Assembly: GCA_027924585.1 (NCBI GenBank)
Contig: BSBM01000779.1
Coordinates: 18,582,001-18,646,000 of the forward strand
Direction of reading: 5' to 3'
DNA: 64,000 nt
Source: Larix kaempferi
Lineage: Eukaryota; Streptophyta; Pinopsida; Pinales; Pinaceae
Shown one piece after another: positions 24,401 through 35,400 of the stretch. Position numbers and translations under genes: made by a program. Below the pieces are notes generated by a model, which was given only the letters and a program-made list of their open reading frames with translations, had not been told where the DNA came from and searched no databases. Position 1 is the first letter of the stretch; the number at the start of each line of letters is the position of its first letter.

Positions 24401-25575
24401 ACATTACATAAAATATGCTTAGAAATTTAATCTTCCATGTACCTTTGGGTATATAGGAAGTCCCTTATTTTCGCCTATACCCATGCTTCCATAAACTCTT
24501 CGATTATCTTACATTGCTATAGTACGTGCTAAGAATATCTCTTTGCGGCGAGATCACTCTTAGGAATCATATAATATGACTAAGGATATGGTCTATGTCA
24601 TTAGTTAGTATTTTGAAAGATTTTAGATGAATAAACTACCTGAACACTTGAATATTATGTTGGCAAGAATGTTGAAGAAACCCTAAATTTTGAATATATG
24701 TCAAATTAAAAGTTCAATTTATAATCGAAGAAGGATAGAATGATGGATAACATCAACCATTTAGTACAAAAGGAGAAGGATGAGAAGTTATAAGAAGGTC
24801 ACCATAAAATAATTGTTGAATTTTAACATCATCTTCAGAATATGAAGGAAAAATATGATCTTATTATCTCAAAAGTAGAAGCAATTGAAGGTCAATAATT
24901 ATAATAGTTGGAGCATGTCATTGTACCAAAAAGGAGAGGGGGTGATAAGGGCATCAAAATTTACGAAGCACCATTAATGGTGGAACCATATTGATACCTC
25001 TTTACAATGAAATATCGGAAAAAATACAATAAGTGTCAACATTACAAAGGATGAAGATGAAATAATCAATGGTTCATATAATGAGGCAAAAAGGGACCAT
25101 TATTTAATGTGATGTTATCAAAGAACAAAAACTATAACAAATTGGAGAAGCTATAATAATGCACATGCAATCAAAGGAAAGGAAGCCATGAAGAATTGAC
25201 AAAAAAAAATTAAATATGGATGGATGGATAATCAACAGTAGTAGCAAGAGAGAACAAATATAAATAACCATTACTATTATTAGGTTTCATCACATATAAA
25301 AGCCTTAGCTACAAACATTTGATGACGAATCCTTTTTATGGGGTGACATGTTATAACTCCATGGGATGTATATATGGGGTTGAATATGTAGGTAATGTGG
25401 TTACATGAATATTTAATAGGGATAACCCTAATAGGGGACCCACAAGTACAATTGGGGATATTATATGGAGAGATAGGGAATATTATATAGAGAGATGTAG
25501 TTACAATCATTATAATTAAGGATTCTCTTAATGAATATAATGATTTTTCTCTCTCAGGATTTCACAGTGTGCTAG
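21454..25575. other. Intergenic, no gene recognised
   Basis: Open frames at 21546-21949, 22041-22405 and 23130-23357 show no family signature. Around 22,660-22,720 a short open stretch lies between a possible acceptor (TGTGAAATGCAG) and donor, but it is too short to assign. 24,600-25,250 reads like heavily decayed retroelement sequence, without a frame that can be followed. Confidence 0.4.
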
Positions 25576-25750
25576 TTTATTCTCCATGATTTTTGGATTC
25601 ATTGTGTTAAGGAGGGGTTTATCGACATTTCAGACCTATGATATGCAGTCCATCTTCATGATAGGTAAGAATATGGATTGCATATCGTAGGTATGAAACA
25701 TCGATAAACCCCTCCTTAACACAATGAATCCAGAAATAATGGAGAATAAA
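25576..25750. repeat. Long foldback (78-nt arms, 19-nt loop), miRNA-precursor-like
   Basis: Left arm 25576-25653 and right arm 25673-25750 are reverse complements with about seven mismatches. The core 'TTCATTGTGTTAAGGAGGGG' and its complement are perfect. Size, few mismatches and short loop fit a young plant MIRNA hairpin or a small MITE-like foldback. I do not recognise a known mature miRNA in it. Confidence 0.85.
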
Positions 25751-25844
25751 TATAAGGATTTATTATTTAATTCATCTCTATTATAACTTTAGGATTTATG
25801 TTTCACTCTCATATTTGGTGTACATTGGTTTATACACTATTTTA

Positions 25845-26110
25845 TTAAGCTATTTTATTTACAAAATCCGTAACATGCTTCTTGAAAAACCTCCCACAAA
25901 ATGCATTGTTCTCACATGGTCTAGTACTCATATGTATATGTTGATATAAACCTTCCTTCCCATTGTTGGTCTTACTAGTGCAATGGCGTATGCATCCTCT
26001 AATGAACCAATCTACATCTTCCTGAATTTGGCACAAGACACATATCTACAAGTTATTATTTGTTTTCTCAAAACCAAAATGGCCTCCAACATCAGACTTA
26101 TGGGCCTCTG
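25845..26110 (-). pseudogene. Ty3/gypsy integrase zinc-binding region, relic
   Basis: Read on the minus strand: 'DVGGHFGFEKT' (26,105-26,070), then after an in-frame TAG 'IQEDVDWFIRGC' and 'KEGLYQ'. This matches the HHCC domain at the start of gypsy integrases, where the family shows GHFG-x-KT, a DV-x2-FI-x2-C-x2-C segment and then GLxQPLP. The second zinc cysteine is replaced by His and the frame decays after 'MSTRPCEN'. No other pol domain is readable around it. A solitary fossil of a minus-strand gypsy element. Confidence 0.75.
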
Positions 26111-27833
26111 TTATTAGTTTTTTTCTCTCACCTATATAGGTGTATAACACTTATATATCTTGTTGATAAATGCATCTTGGAGATGATACTAAATCTTGCT
26201 GTCACTTTAATTGATTCTTCATGACTTTGGCCTTGTATCCATGAAATATCTTCATGAAATTGTAATCTTATGTTCTTTCCTCTTTGTATGAATCATGAGT
26301 GAAAGGATCCATGTGCACCAAATTAGCTAAAGATATGATCTTCAATGCACATAGAATCAATAGGATGTCTTCCTATGTGTTATATTTCCATTTTTATAAA
26401 TGATTATGAGATAAAGTTTTGCAAACATCCCATCCATTTCTAGTGTCTTAATTGTTGAAGGTCAATATGAACCTACAAATATTACAAAGTCTAGTGATTA
26501 GTGTTATTGATGGCCTTTTTCAGTTTATATGGTTCTTCCACTTCATAAGATCATTCATTAGAGGATATAGCACATTGCTTACTTGTCTACATTAAGATAA
26601 GTTCCATAATGTATCCACTTCCATCTATCCTCACTTGAAAGTGATTCTTAATATTATGAAATATGAGAATTGGTGCTTATCTTGCGTTTTAGGTTTTCAA
26701 ATTTCTTTTAATAATTTCCTTTCCCCATAAAACCCTCTCCACTTTATTTTAGGGCATTCCAAAACTATCCTAAATTCAATGAAATTGGTAGGAAATATCC
26801 ATTTAATGAAAGATTGTAAAGAAAATCACATTTCTTAAGTTGAAGGTTTTGATGTATATAATTTTATATATCCAATTGATTTGATGCTTAACTTGACTGT
26901 AATTTTAAAATTAACTTAATATTAATTTATCTCTCTTTTCAATTATTTAATGGTCAAAATATATTTAGAAGGGGATAGTAAAATCACTGATATCTATTGA
27001 GATATGATTTTAAATCTATGAGGCATTAACCATAAAGATATGGTTTAACACATTATAAGTTGCAAAAAGATGGCATTTAGAGTAGAATATTTTTATTTCC
27101 TCTCATGGAAACCCCATCTAAAACCTATGCGACATTAACCGTTTAAAATATATGGGACATTAGCCATTTAAAATCTCTGGTTCACTGACCATTAGATCCC
27201 TCCGGACGTTACATTATGGATCAATCGACCTAGATGGAAAAGTTTAGTGTCGGTTCATAATAGTTTAGTCCTACCTATTAAGTTTATAGAGAGATTTAGG
27301 ATTGATCGCCAATTTGGTGTGTAACTTGTAGTTGTTTGCCTTGCATTGGAAATGATATGCAACTATAAAACAAAAGTAGAACAGAACATGGAGTAGAATA
27401 GAACCTGCTCGAGCAGCAGATGCAGGGGTCTCGCTGCAGAAGGGTGAGATGTCTGGTTGAGAAGCAAATGCAGGGGATGGGCTTCCACAACGGAAGAATG
27501 AACAGGGAGAGGCAAGATGCCAATTTTAATTCACCAACGCACTACCTTGAACAAGTAATGAGGTTTGAAGTCCTGATAACATTTACGACAATGTGACAAG
27601 TGCATACCGACGAAACTGACATGTCATACTTAGTTGGAGATTGGAATGCTTGGAGTTTGAAATGCCAAAAATAGGTACAAAAGTTGAGAGTGGTGTAATG
27701 ATCAAAGCATAATTATTGGACAAAAATTAATTAGACTAAGGCAAAGCAATGTAATGATCAAATCATAATTATTGGATAAAAATTAATTAACCTAAAGTAG
27801 ATTAATGATTGCTGCTGTCTTCTATTAGGAGAA
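26111..27833. other. Intergenic, probably decayed gypsy pol and flank
   Basis: Would hold RNase H and RT if the integrase relic were part of a full element, but no motif survives. A 39-bp near-duplicate (ATAATTATTGGAYAAAAATT core) lies at 27,700-27,790. Confidence 0.4.
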
Positions 27834-27965
27834 CTAATCACTGCGCTGCATAGCATTAAATGCGGTAGCTCAGTGCTTGAGTCGGCTGGATCTGGAGAAT
27901 CTCAAAATCCAAGGGACCCTAAAAACTGAGCTGCTGCATTTAATACTCTGCAGCTGAATGGTTAG
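27834..27965. repeat. Second foldback, 41-nt arms
   Basis: Arms 27834-27874 and 27925-27965 are imperfect reverse complements (shared cores 'ATTAAATGC' and 'AGCTCAGT') around a 50-nt loop. Could be a small MITE or a hairpin RNA precursor. No target duplication is evident. Confidence 0.7.
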
Positions 27966-28888
27966 CTTTTAGGCTTCGCACATGTGCATGGAAAGCATGA
28001 GGCCCCTCAAATGACAATTATGACCCTCCATGGTAATTATCATTAAGGCTGATAGAAAATAAGGATAAAGGTTGATAACTGTCCTGCAAAGACTGACAAC
28101 TATTTTTGTATCCAATAAAATTATTCTAAATGTTTAAAATTTAAATTTTTACTGCGTTGGAATTTAGAATGCCTCCGCTTTGCAATGTTTCATGTGAGTA
28201 GGACAGGGGTTTTGGCCTCTGCAATGTTAGTGAAGCTGAGCTACAAGGCCGCCCCTCTTTTCTCCATGTGCGGAGTCTAAGAGTTTTAAGTTGTTATCTA
28301 CTAAGAGCGAACAGAGCTGACACTAACGAAAGACAACAAATTATTTCTACACAGAATTCACACGATACAACGCTCTTGGAAAAATATATTCTAAGTGGAC
28401 AAAGCTTCCATAAATCGCGAACAAATTATTTCGACACAGATTTCACAATATAAGTAGTCTCAGCTTAACCTTCGCCCGCATCAAGTAGAAGTCTATGGTT
28501 CCATAACAGAAGAGCTCCGTTAGCCTCTTTTACCAATCAAGTCTGATGGATGGATTTGAAGTTTGAATATTGATTGATTTTTATGTATATATGATATGAC
28601 AAAGATGAAGCGGACAGAAGTGGACTGTTAATATCTGAAGAGATGCCACGAAACCCTTACAGAAGAGAACAGGTGACTGCAGAAAGATATTCAATAGCTG
28701 AGGGCTTTGAAAGTGGCGCATCCAAGCTTTTTACATGCACTTGCCTGCAACCACTCTCTTAATATGTGTATTTTTGAATGGTAGTCAACATTCAAAATTT
28801 GAATTTGCATTTGCATTTGCATTTCCCGCAAACCTTCAAAATTTGAATTTTCATTTCCCCCCAAACATTCAAAATTCGAATTCGAATT
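27966..28888. other. Intergenic
   Basis: No gene recognised. From 28,790 the motif 'TTCAAAATTTGAATTT' and 'GCATTT' triplicates form a simple-sequence section next to the LRR fragment. Confidence 0.45.
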
Positions 28889-29066
28889 TTCAATTTCCCT
28901 GCTTCAAAACATTCAAAATTCGAGGTGAATGTTCTGAATCGTTATCACCAAGTAACTTCAACTCCATGAGGTTTCAAATTTTCAATTTCCCCGCTTTAGA
29001 ACATTCAAAATTCGAGGTGAATGTTCTGAATCGTTATCACCAACTAACTTCAGCTCCATGAGGTTT
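28889..29066. repeat. Near-tandem 85-bp duplication, period 92
   Basis: Copies 28889-28973 and 28981-29065 share 'ACATTCAAAATTCGAGGTGA' and 'TGTTCTGAATCGTTATCACC'. The right copy overlaps the 3' end of the LRR fragment, so the gene end was duplicated after it arrived. Confidence 0.85.
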
Positions 29067-29503
29067 TGGAGGTGAAAGATCCATTTCGAGACTTCGCATC
29101 CACCTAGATGAAGAATTTCAAGGCGTTTCATGACACCAATGTCTTTGGGAAGACTGAGAAGGCTGCAGGGATCAATATATTTGAAGGAGAGGTCTCGCAT
29201 CTCTTTCATAGCCCCAAAAGTCCCATCCTTGAGGTGAACAACACCTTTCAACGACTGTAGACATATGAGTTTCGATATTCCAGCAGGCAGCGACTTCAAA
29301 TTTTTGCAGCCCTTCACATTCAGATATACCATAGACTTATGTTCACCTATGCCCGAATGCAGCTCACATAGATGTTTGCACCCACTAACATCAAGAAACA
29401 GGAGGCTTCGTACATGAGCTAATGATTTAGGTAACTTCTCTATCTCTGTCTGGGATAAATTCAAGAATCTCAAATGTTTCAAATTCCCTACACTTTCCGG
29501 CAA
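28982..29503 (-). pseudogene. Leucine-rich-repeat fragment of an NB-LRR resistance protein
   Basis: 173 codons of regularly spaced LRRs: 'LKHLRFLNLSQTEIEKLP', 'SLLFLDVSGCKHL', 'SMVYLNVKGCKNLKSLP', 'LEILHLGGCEVSKW'. The L..L..L.L..C..L pattern with 'LP' turns is that of plant NB-LRR (CNL/TNL) C-terminal halves, which sense pathogen effectors. There is no NB-ARC domain. A TGA lies just upstream of the first repeat, at the junction with the deubiquitinase fragment. The last part runs into the 85-bp duplication. It is a captured, non-functional fragment facing away from its neighbour. Confidence 0.8.
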
Positions 29504-30098
29504 TGAAACTCAATGTTCCTATTGCGAGAGGGTAACATGTAGAGACGAGTATCTAAGTGTGGAGGTACAACAACATTATTATTTGTTGAGCTATCTCAGT
29601 TCTTTCAGCGCCATGGAGAAATTGAGTGGGAAAAGCAAGTGCTGGTGTGACAACTGCTACCATTTGCAAGATGCCAAGAAGAAGTTGAAGGTCAAATCTG
29701 CACCTCAAGTTCTCACTTGCCAGCTAAAAGGTTTCAAATACACAGTACATGAAGGTGAAATGGAGGGATTCAAGAAGTTGTTCTATCATTTTGCATTCCC
29801 CATGGAGTACATACTGCTAATTAACAATTGTGGAGATGGAGAAGTAGATGATTTTTTGTATTCTTCATTTGATGTTGTGGTGCATGTGGGATGCACGGTT
29901 CATGATGGGAATTACATTTCTATAGTGAAGAGAGGTGACCAATGGCTCATGTTTTATGATGAGAAGGTGGAAAACATCATGGCCACTGCTTCAAAGCAGC
30001 TTGTAGAGGATCCATGTGGTCGAGAAAGAGTGAAGGTAGAAGCCAAACTTCCAGTCACACCCCCAGAAATATCCTGTGATTTAGCACCTAAAACATAA
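29500..30098 (+). pseudogene. Ubiquitin-specific protease fragment (UBP3/UBP4 type), catalytic His lost
   Basis: Homology begins at 'GNETQCSYCE' (about 29,499), the first zinc-finger knuckle of the USP domain. It continues through the second CX2C ('CDNC' after 'GKSKCW'), then 'SAPQVLTCQLKGFKY', which matches the LxLKRFxY box, and 'SSFDVVVHVGCTVHDGNYIS' with 'WLMFYDEKVE', the His box of UBP3/UBP4/USP46-type enzymes. These proteases remove ubiquitin from substrates. Here the catalytic His of the family's GHY motif is Asn (GNY), the Cys box half of the domain is absent, and the last 30 codons are unrelated. So the piece is enzymatically dead. No internal stop interrupts it from 29,500 to 30,098, which suggests it is fairly recent or was read as part of a fusion. 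Confidence 0.8.
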
Positions 30099-30160
30099 CA
30101 GTTTGCTCTAGTAAAATATTATATGGACATGTTGAAGTAGAGTGTTATGAGAATCTATAT

Positions 30161-30757
30161 TTGAATTCAATGTGTACTCAAGCAATGGATGGTACTCTAG
30201 GCATTGCAAGGTATTTTCCTCATTACAATGTAAAAATGAATAATTATGGAAAACAAGGTTTAGTAATGACCGCAACCGAAGCGACACAACTTTTCACTCC
30301 CTGCAAACTCTCGGTGGAGGATTTATCAAATCAACAACAACAATCAGCGCCTTTGGGATCAGTCTGGAATCGTGCAGGAACTTGGGACGAAATAAATTTA
30401 AGCACCTGCGCCAATAGTAGGATAAAGGAATTTCTCATTGATTTAGGTTCTTTAGAATTCGATATTTGTAAAGATAATATTTTGAAGGTCTCAAGCGGTG
30501 TAGGTGAAGTATTGATGGTGACAGTGCGCAGCAAGAAGCAAATTTGTGACTCTTACTCGATGGACTTGAACTTTCAATGGGATTGGTTAATTGAAGAAAA
30601 AATGAAGCAAATTTTGGGCACTTTAAATATTCCATAGGCTTCTTCTGGTGATTTGAAAGATATGTAGTTGAACGTGGCTTTGAATACAGACCAACGAATC
30701 CCATACTCGAAAAGAAGTACACTTATTCAATATCTTATGTCCTTCTTGTCTCCCATT
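30161..30757 (+). pseudogene. Aha1-type Hsp90 co-chaperone fragment (Aha1_N domain)
   Basis: The strongest stretch is 'APLGSVWNRAGTWDEINLST' followed by 'RIKEFL', 'GSLEF' and 'VTVRSKKQ', the Aha1 N-terminal domain that binds the middle domain of Hsp90 and stimulates its ATPase. After stops TAG at 30635-30637 and TAG at 30665-30667 the same frame continues with 'DQRIPYSKRSTLIQ' and 'SFLSPI', which is still Aha1 family sequence. At that point homology switches to the helicase. Both TAGs are single-base changes from plausible sense codons. The upstream part of the open frame (30161-30270) has no clear homology. No introns are present over about 170 codons. Confidence 0.75.
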
Positions 30758-31535
30758 CATAATCTTGAATCTTTGGATTTTTTTCAATCTTCAAGCCAAG
30801 AGACAATTAGTATAGCTGATAAATATTTAGTGCAGTTAGGTGTAATGATTTGTGGCCAGGAAGTTCTGAAATTAACTGAATTATGTTTGAAACTTGTGAA
30901 GTTGGTTATCCAACCTTGATTAGGAACGATTACTTTGGACAATTTTTATCAAGGTTTATGTAAGGAGGGCCTTGTACTTGGAGCTTTGATGGAAATTGCA
31001 AGAAGGATATTTTTTAAGGTTGGTACAGAGGTAGAAAAATCAGAGTCTAATTGTTTAAAATTTTGTTTTTTCCATCTCAATGGAGACCTTTTTACTCTTC
31101 TCTCAGTTTACAAGTGGGAGGATAAATGAAAATTTAGAAGGAATAAATGGTGCTGGGAAAATAACATTAATGCCAAATCCATGGTAAGATGTAAAGATGA
31201 TATCATAAAAACTTCAAGTTGTCTCTTGAAGAGGTTCCGTGGAAAGAATAATTACAATTTGCATTCCCTTGTTTCTACAATTCAACAAACTTGCAACATC
31301 TACTGGCTTGGTATAGAGGTAGACCATCATAAAAGAGAAATCCAATTTTTTTACATATAGAGAAAATACACCAGGAATTTGAGAGGATGGAAGATGTATT
31401 GAACTATGAAATGCAGATGGGTGCTAAAATAATCACTGACACAAAGCGCATTGAACTATACATTGTGTTTGGACATAATTCTCATGTAACAAGAGAAAAG
31501 ATTGGCATTCTATGTGTTGACACTAAGGTTTGAGA
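30758..31535 (+). pseudogene. DEAH11/DEAH12-type RNA helicase fragment (HA2/OB region)
   Basis: Starts within 'HNLESLDFF', then winged-helix/HA2 sequence: 'VKLVIQP', TGA at 30917-30919 where the family has Arg, 'LGTITLDNFYQGLCKEGLVL', 'FFHLNGDLFTLLSVYKWED', 'NKWCWENNINAKSMVRCKD', then 'GIEVDHHKREIQFF' and 'MEDVLNYE' further on in shifting frames. This order matches the C-terminal half of the large plant DEAH-box proteins that also carry IBR/zinc-finger domains (Arabidopsis DEAH11/12). The helicase core and the IBR region are absent, and there are several frameshifts after 31,130. The TGA fits a CGA to TGA change by loss of methylated C. Confidence 0.75.
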
Positions 31536-32290
31536 ATGACTAAATCCAAAAAGTTTGCTAAAATGTCCAAAAAAGGAAGAAATTATCACAAAGGAGGTTG
31601 AAGAAAAGGTTGACAATTCAAAAACAAGAGGAAAAAACCCACTTATGCAAAGTCCGAAAGCAAATTTGTGAAAATATTAAACCCCGATCAAGTTTCGGTG
31701 GCGGAGATGTCAAAAATCCCGATCAACAGCCGATATTGCTTCTCGCATCGCCAAAGTGATCGGCGGCAAATAGATGTGGGCGGTAGCGGACTCAATACCG
31801 CAGGGACACGTGTCCAAACCTCATCCTTCCGCATATGTAATATAGCGATAAAGGAAACCACCATAGCGCCAGGCGGAACCACCAAATATGGAAGCGCAGT
31901 GGGGTCAGTACACGTGGCAGGGTGGGACCTGATATGTGGCAGATAGAGCAAGCGTGGCGGGGTCATAGCACATGGCGTTATACTTTGTAGCAATCGGAGG
32001 GCCGATATAAACCTTAATCAAATCAATGGCCATTGTTTCATCCGCATCTAGGAAGGTGCACACTGGATATGAGGAAGAGTGGTCGCAGAGAATAAACCAC
32101 TCGAACAGGTGTCAGCAGGTGGCTAATCCGCGCAGAGAATAAACCAGAAAAGAAAACAGCTTTTTGATCGCGGATACCACCAGATGGAATAAAGGGAGGC
32201 GAGATCTGACGGTCCAAAACAAAGTCTCGAGATCAATGGTCAGATATGAACCGCATTCATAAAGGTGCAGGGAAGTTAATTCAAAAGTCT
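31536..32290. other. Region between the gene chimera and the unknown frame
   Basis: No recognised gene. The open frame at 31668-31946 has no homology I know. The right part is somewhat GC-richer and probably holds the promoter of the next feature, with repeats such as 'CAGAGAATAAACCA' at 32,085 and 32,136. Confidence 0.4.
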
Positions 32291-32297
32291 TATATAA
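32291..32297 (+). promoter_or_regulatory. Candidate TATA box of the unknown coiled-coil frame
   Basis: TATATAA in 'GTCTTATATAAAACAAAAGG', about 175 nt before the ATG at 32470. Position and context fit a pol II core promoter. Inferred only. Confidence 0.5.
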
Positions 32298-32469
32298 AAC
32301 AAAAGGGGCTCCACATAACGGAATTCTGCATGTGTCACTATCCTGAAGAGCTCTGAAGACTGGTGGAGGTCTACGATTGCGACAGAAGGTGAAAGGCGGG
32401 TACATACAGGTAGGGTCGGGTGACCTGTCCTACTTTTTTAAACAGATATTTGTTTAAAGAAACGTTTAA

Positions 32470-35400
32470 ATGGAGACTGTGCACGATATAGACGTTTTTA
32501 AATCAAAAGAAGCCCTAGAGGATAGAGACGAAGACGTCTATGATACCCTGATTAGGTTTCCAATATCTGATATAAAAATTAGGTTGTCTGAATTGTTAAA
32601 GGAAGGGATAGACCCCCACAGAGTTCACCAGTCGTCTTTGATAGCCTTTTGCCCCGACCAAATCCCTTTCCCAGAATTCGTATCATGGTGTGTCGAAAAT
32701 TACTCCCACGAAGAGAAAGTCGTTCTAAACAACCAAAAAACCCGAGTCATTTGCGAAATAAAGCCAGCAGAGTTAATTAAAGCCCTAGAAGTAGATTGTT
32801 CCCAAACCCTTGACCCTGAGGTTTTCTCTGATGTCTCCATTATTGAAAATTATCATCATGTTTCTCAAAATGATAGGGAAATGTTTTTGTCATCGTGTCT
32901 CAAGCCAGAGACCAGCATTTCGGAGGTCCCATACCCTATAGATATCAATCTTTTTAATGAAAATACCCAGTTAGTTTTGACATTATTGGCCGTAGTTCTA
33001 GGTTTGGATATGGATTTGTATGTAACCGAGTTTCAATTGAGTTTATTGTACAAAATGAGTACAGTCTAGTCAGGGATTGGTGAAAATCAAATCCCTCGAC
33101 TTAATTTTGAAGCATTTTTAACAGAAAAGATTCATGACCAGATGGTCAATTTTCCCACTCTCAGACATTTAAGGTTTCAGGCCTTTTTGATGAAAATGAT
33201 TATGACAGCCAGTCAAGACGAGTTGCAGTTCCCAGAAATCATTTTCACGACTTTACTAGAAAATAACATGTTCAATTACATCAATTACATGCTTTTAGAG
33301 ATTTATAGAATGATTTTTGGAAAAAATCTGCCTAGAGTACTACCAGAAATGCAGGCATCCATGCAATTGAGTACAGAATACGCAACAGGAGATTGGTTTT
33401 TGTCGAAAGACAGTACAGTAATCAGATTATATGGGTTCAGACATAAACCCTATGTGTTACCAGCTTTTCTTACTTTAAGGGTTTTTGCCTTGGAATTCTT
33501 AAGACAAAAGTTGATTGTGGAAGATAACAATTTTTTGGTTCACAGACAAGCTACAGACATTAAATACCCATTCACATTTGGTCCATTCACAATAAAGAAT
33601 AAGCATGTTGTAGTGTATATAGAGAAGTTGTTGAAGGATATGAATTTTGAGTCAGAAACGGCTATGGAGTATGACCCGTTAAACATCATATCAAAACGAA
33701 TAATGGAGCATTGTATCAAGGCCCTGAACCATCAGATTGTTGAAGGAATGTCGGACAGAGCCAATTGGCTAGAATATAAAGAAAAAATCATTCCGGATGC
33801 ATCCGACAAAGAAATGGCATTGATTGACACAACAACAGGGACATAAAGCGAAATAGATAGTGCATTGGTTGGATCTAAAAGACCCATACAGGACATAATG
33901 ATCATTGAAGATGAAGAAACAGAAAGAGGAAAAAGATTGAAAATGAATGAACCACAAGAGTTAACAACAATTTCAGAAGAGGCTAAAACAGCTGAAAAAG
34001 AAATACCAGAGGTTACAGTTAAAGAGTACAACATTGAAGAAACCCCTGTAGAGGGTGATGTAAATAGTCCCCAGAATATCATGGATGTGTTTGATGAGCA
34101 TAGTCAAAATAAACAGGAGTCCGCGAAACAAACCAGTCAATTGTTTTCGAAGGTTAGAAGTATATCTAATACTGATGTAAGCTTATTTACTAGCAGAAAT
34201 ATCAGGGAAAATTCCTTGAAATTTTCAGTTGTCACAAAAAATAAAATTTCAGAAATGAATATAGATTTGTCTAAAATAAATGCCCTGGATAAAATTTTAT
34301 TGCATAGACAAACTGGAGAAGTCATATATTCAGACTATTTGGGAGCCATATTAAGAGCAGACAAGTTGAAAAGTTCGGTGGATAAATTGAATAATCAATT
34401 GAGATAGGAGAAGGCAGAGAATAAGTCTTGACAGCAACAGATTAAAAAATTGCAAGTAGATTTGATAAATAAAGAAGGAGATGCAGCAACCAAACTGCTC
34501 AAAGAGAAAGACGATACGATCCAGATGTTGAGACGAAAATTAAAAATTCCAGACATTGTACTCATCCAAGGAGCAGAATTGACAATATTGGAAAAAAGAA
34601 AAAGAAGAATTATCTAATGAAGTCAATGATGTTACTGCTAAAATGTTAAAGCTTTCTGATAAAAAAGATCGGTGGGAAAAAGAGAAAATCATCTTAGAAG
34701 AACAGTTGGCAGAAGCGAGGAAAAGATTAGCAGGAAGTGGTCAGCAACAAGTACAAACAGACACACAAGAAGATAAAATGGGATTAGATGATATTTTACA
34801 GGCTATGTCCCAGGTAAGCTTAAGGGAAAATAAAATCAAAGAATTGAAGGTTGAAATACAGAAGCTGACAGAAGAGAATGAAATCAAAAATAAAGAAATA
34901 AAAACCTTGCAAACAAAGAATCAGGAATTAAGTAATAATAATAAAGGATTAGCAGCTCATGTGACAGGGCAAGCTGCTATGCAAGGTTGTAAACACCTGG
35001 TGTGGGACCAAATTATAAAAGAAGTTGAGAAACTAAGACCATATCTGGATTACATAAGAGTCAAAGAAAAGGTGGTCAAAGATGCGTTCGAAAGTTGCAA
35101 AGCCGTCAGGGAAAGCTTAAATAAAAAGCCAAAAGACGTAGCCCAGAAAGCAATAACATTTTTAAACAGTCTAACTGAAGCAGACCTGATAGCCATGAAT
35201 ATAATGAACAGAATTTCAGTCATCACATGGGCCAGAAGGATCTTGGGGAAATACTCGCATGTTGAGAATGTTGAAGCTAAAGCTGGAGAAATACGAGAAG
35301 AAGTAGTAAAGTTCAAAAAGCAATTTGAAAAATTAGTAAACAAAGGGTTCCCTGCTTTTTGGAATGAAAAAAATGAATTAATTCCTCCGAATGATTATAA

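Larger units (their letters stand above)
28982..31535. other. Chimera of four unrelated host-gene fragments
   Basis: In order: LRR (minus), UBP3/4-type deubiquitinase (plus), Aha1-type co-chaperone (plus), DEAH11/12-type helicase (plus). The LRR/UBP junction is at about 29,500 and the Aha1/DEAH junction at about 30,757-30,765, each within a few bases, and the Aha1 and DEAH parts lie in one frame. Aha1 (about 170 codons) and UBP (about 170 codons) run without introns, although such genes normally have several. Multiple gene pieces fused end to end point to capture by a mobile element: Pack-MULE or Helitron style if DNA-level, or template switching of spliced mRNAs in a retroelement particle. 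The enclosing element's ends are not identified. Confidence 0.7.

Noticed and set aside
19407-30098. Functional link between the ubiquitin-like ORF1 and the USP fragment 9 kb away
   Set aside because: The USP piece is a catalytically dead fragment inside an unrelated chimera. Proximity looks coincidental.
30161-31129. A single novel fusion gene Aha1-DEAH as a functional host gene
   Set aside because: Three stops, frameshifts after 31,130 and missing catalytic parts make it a pseudogene chimera.
31668-31946. 92-codon frame before the unknown gene as its first exon
   Set aside because: No splice donor consistent with joining to 32470, and a TATA box lies between them.
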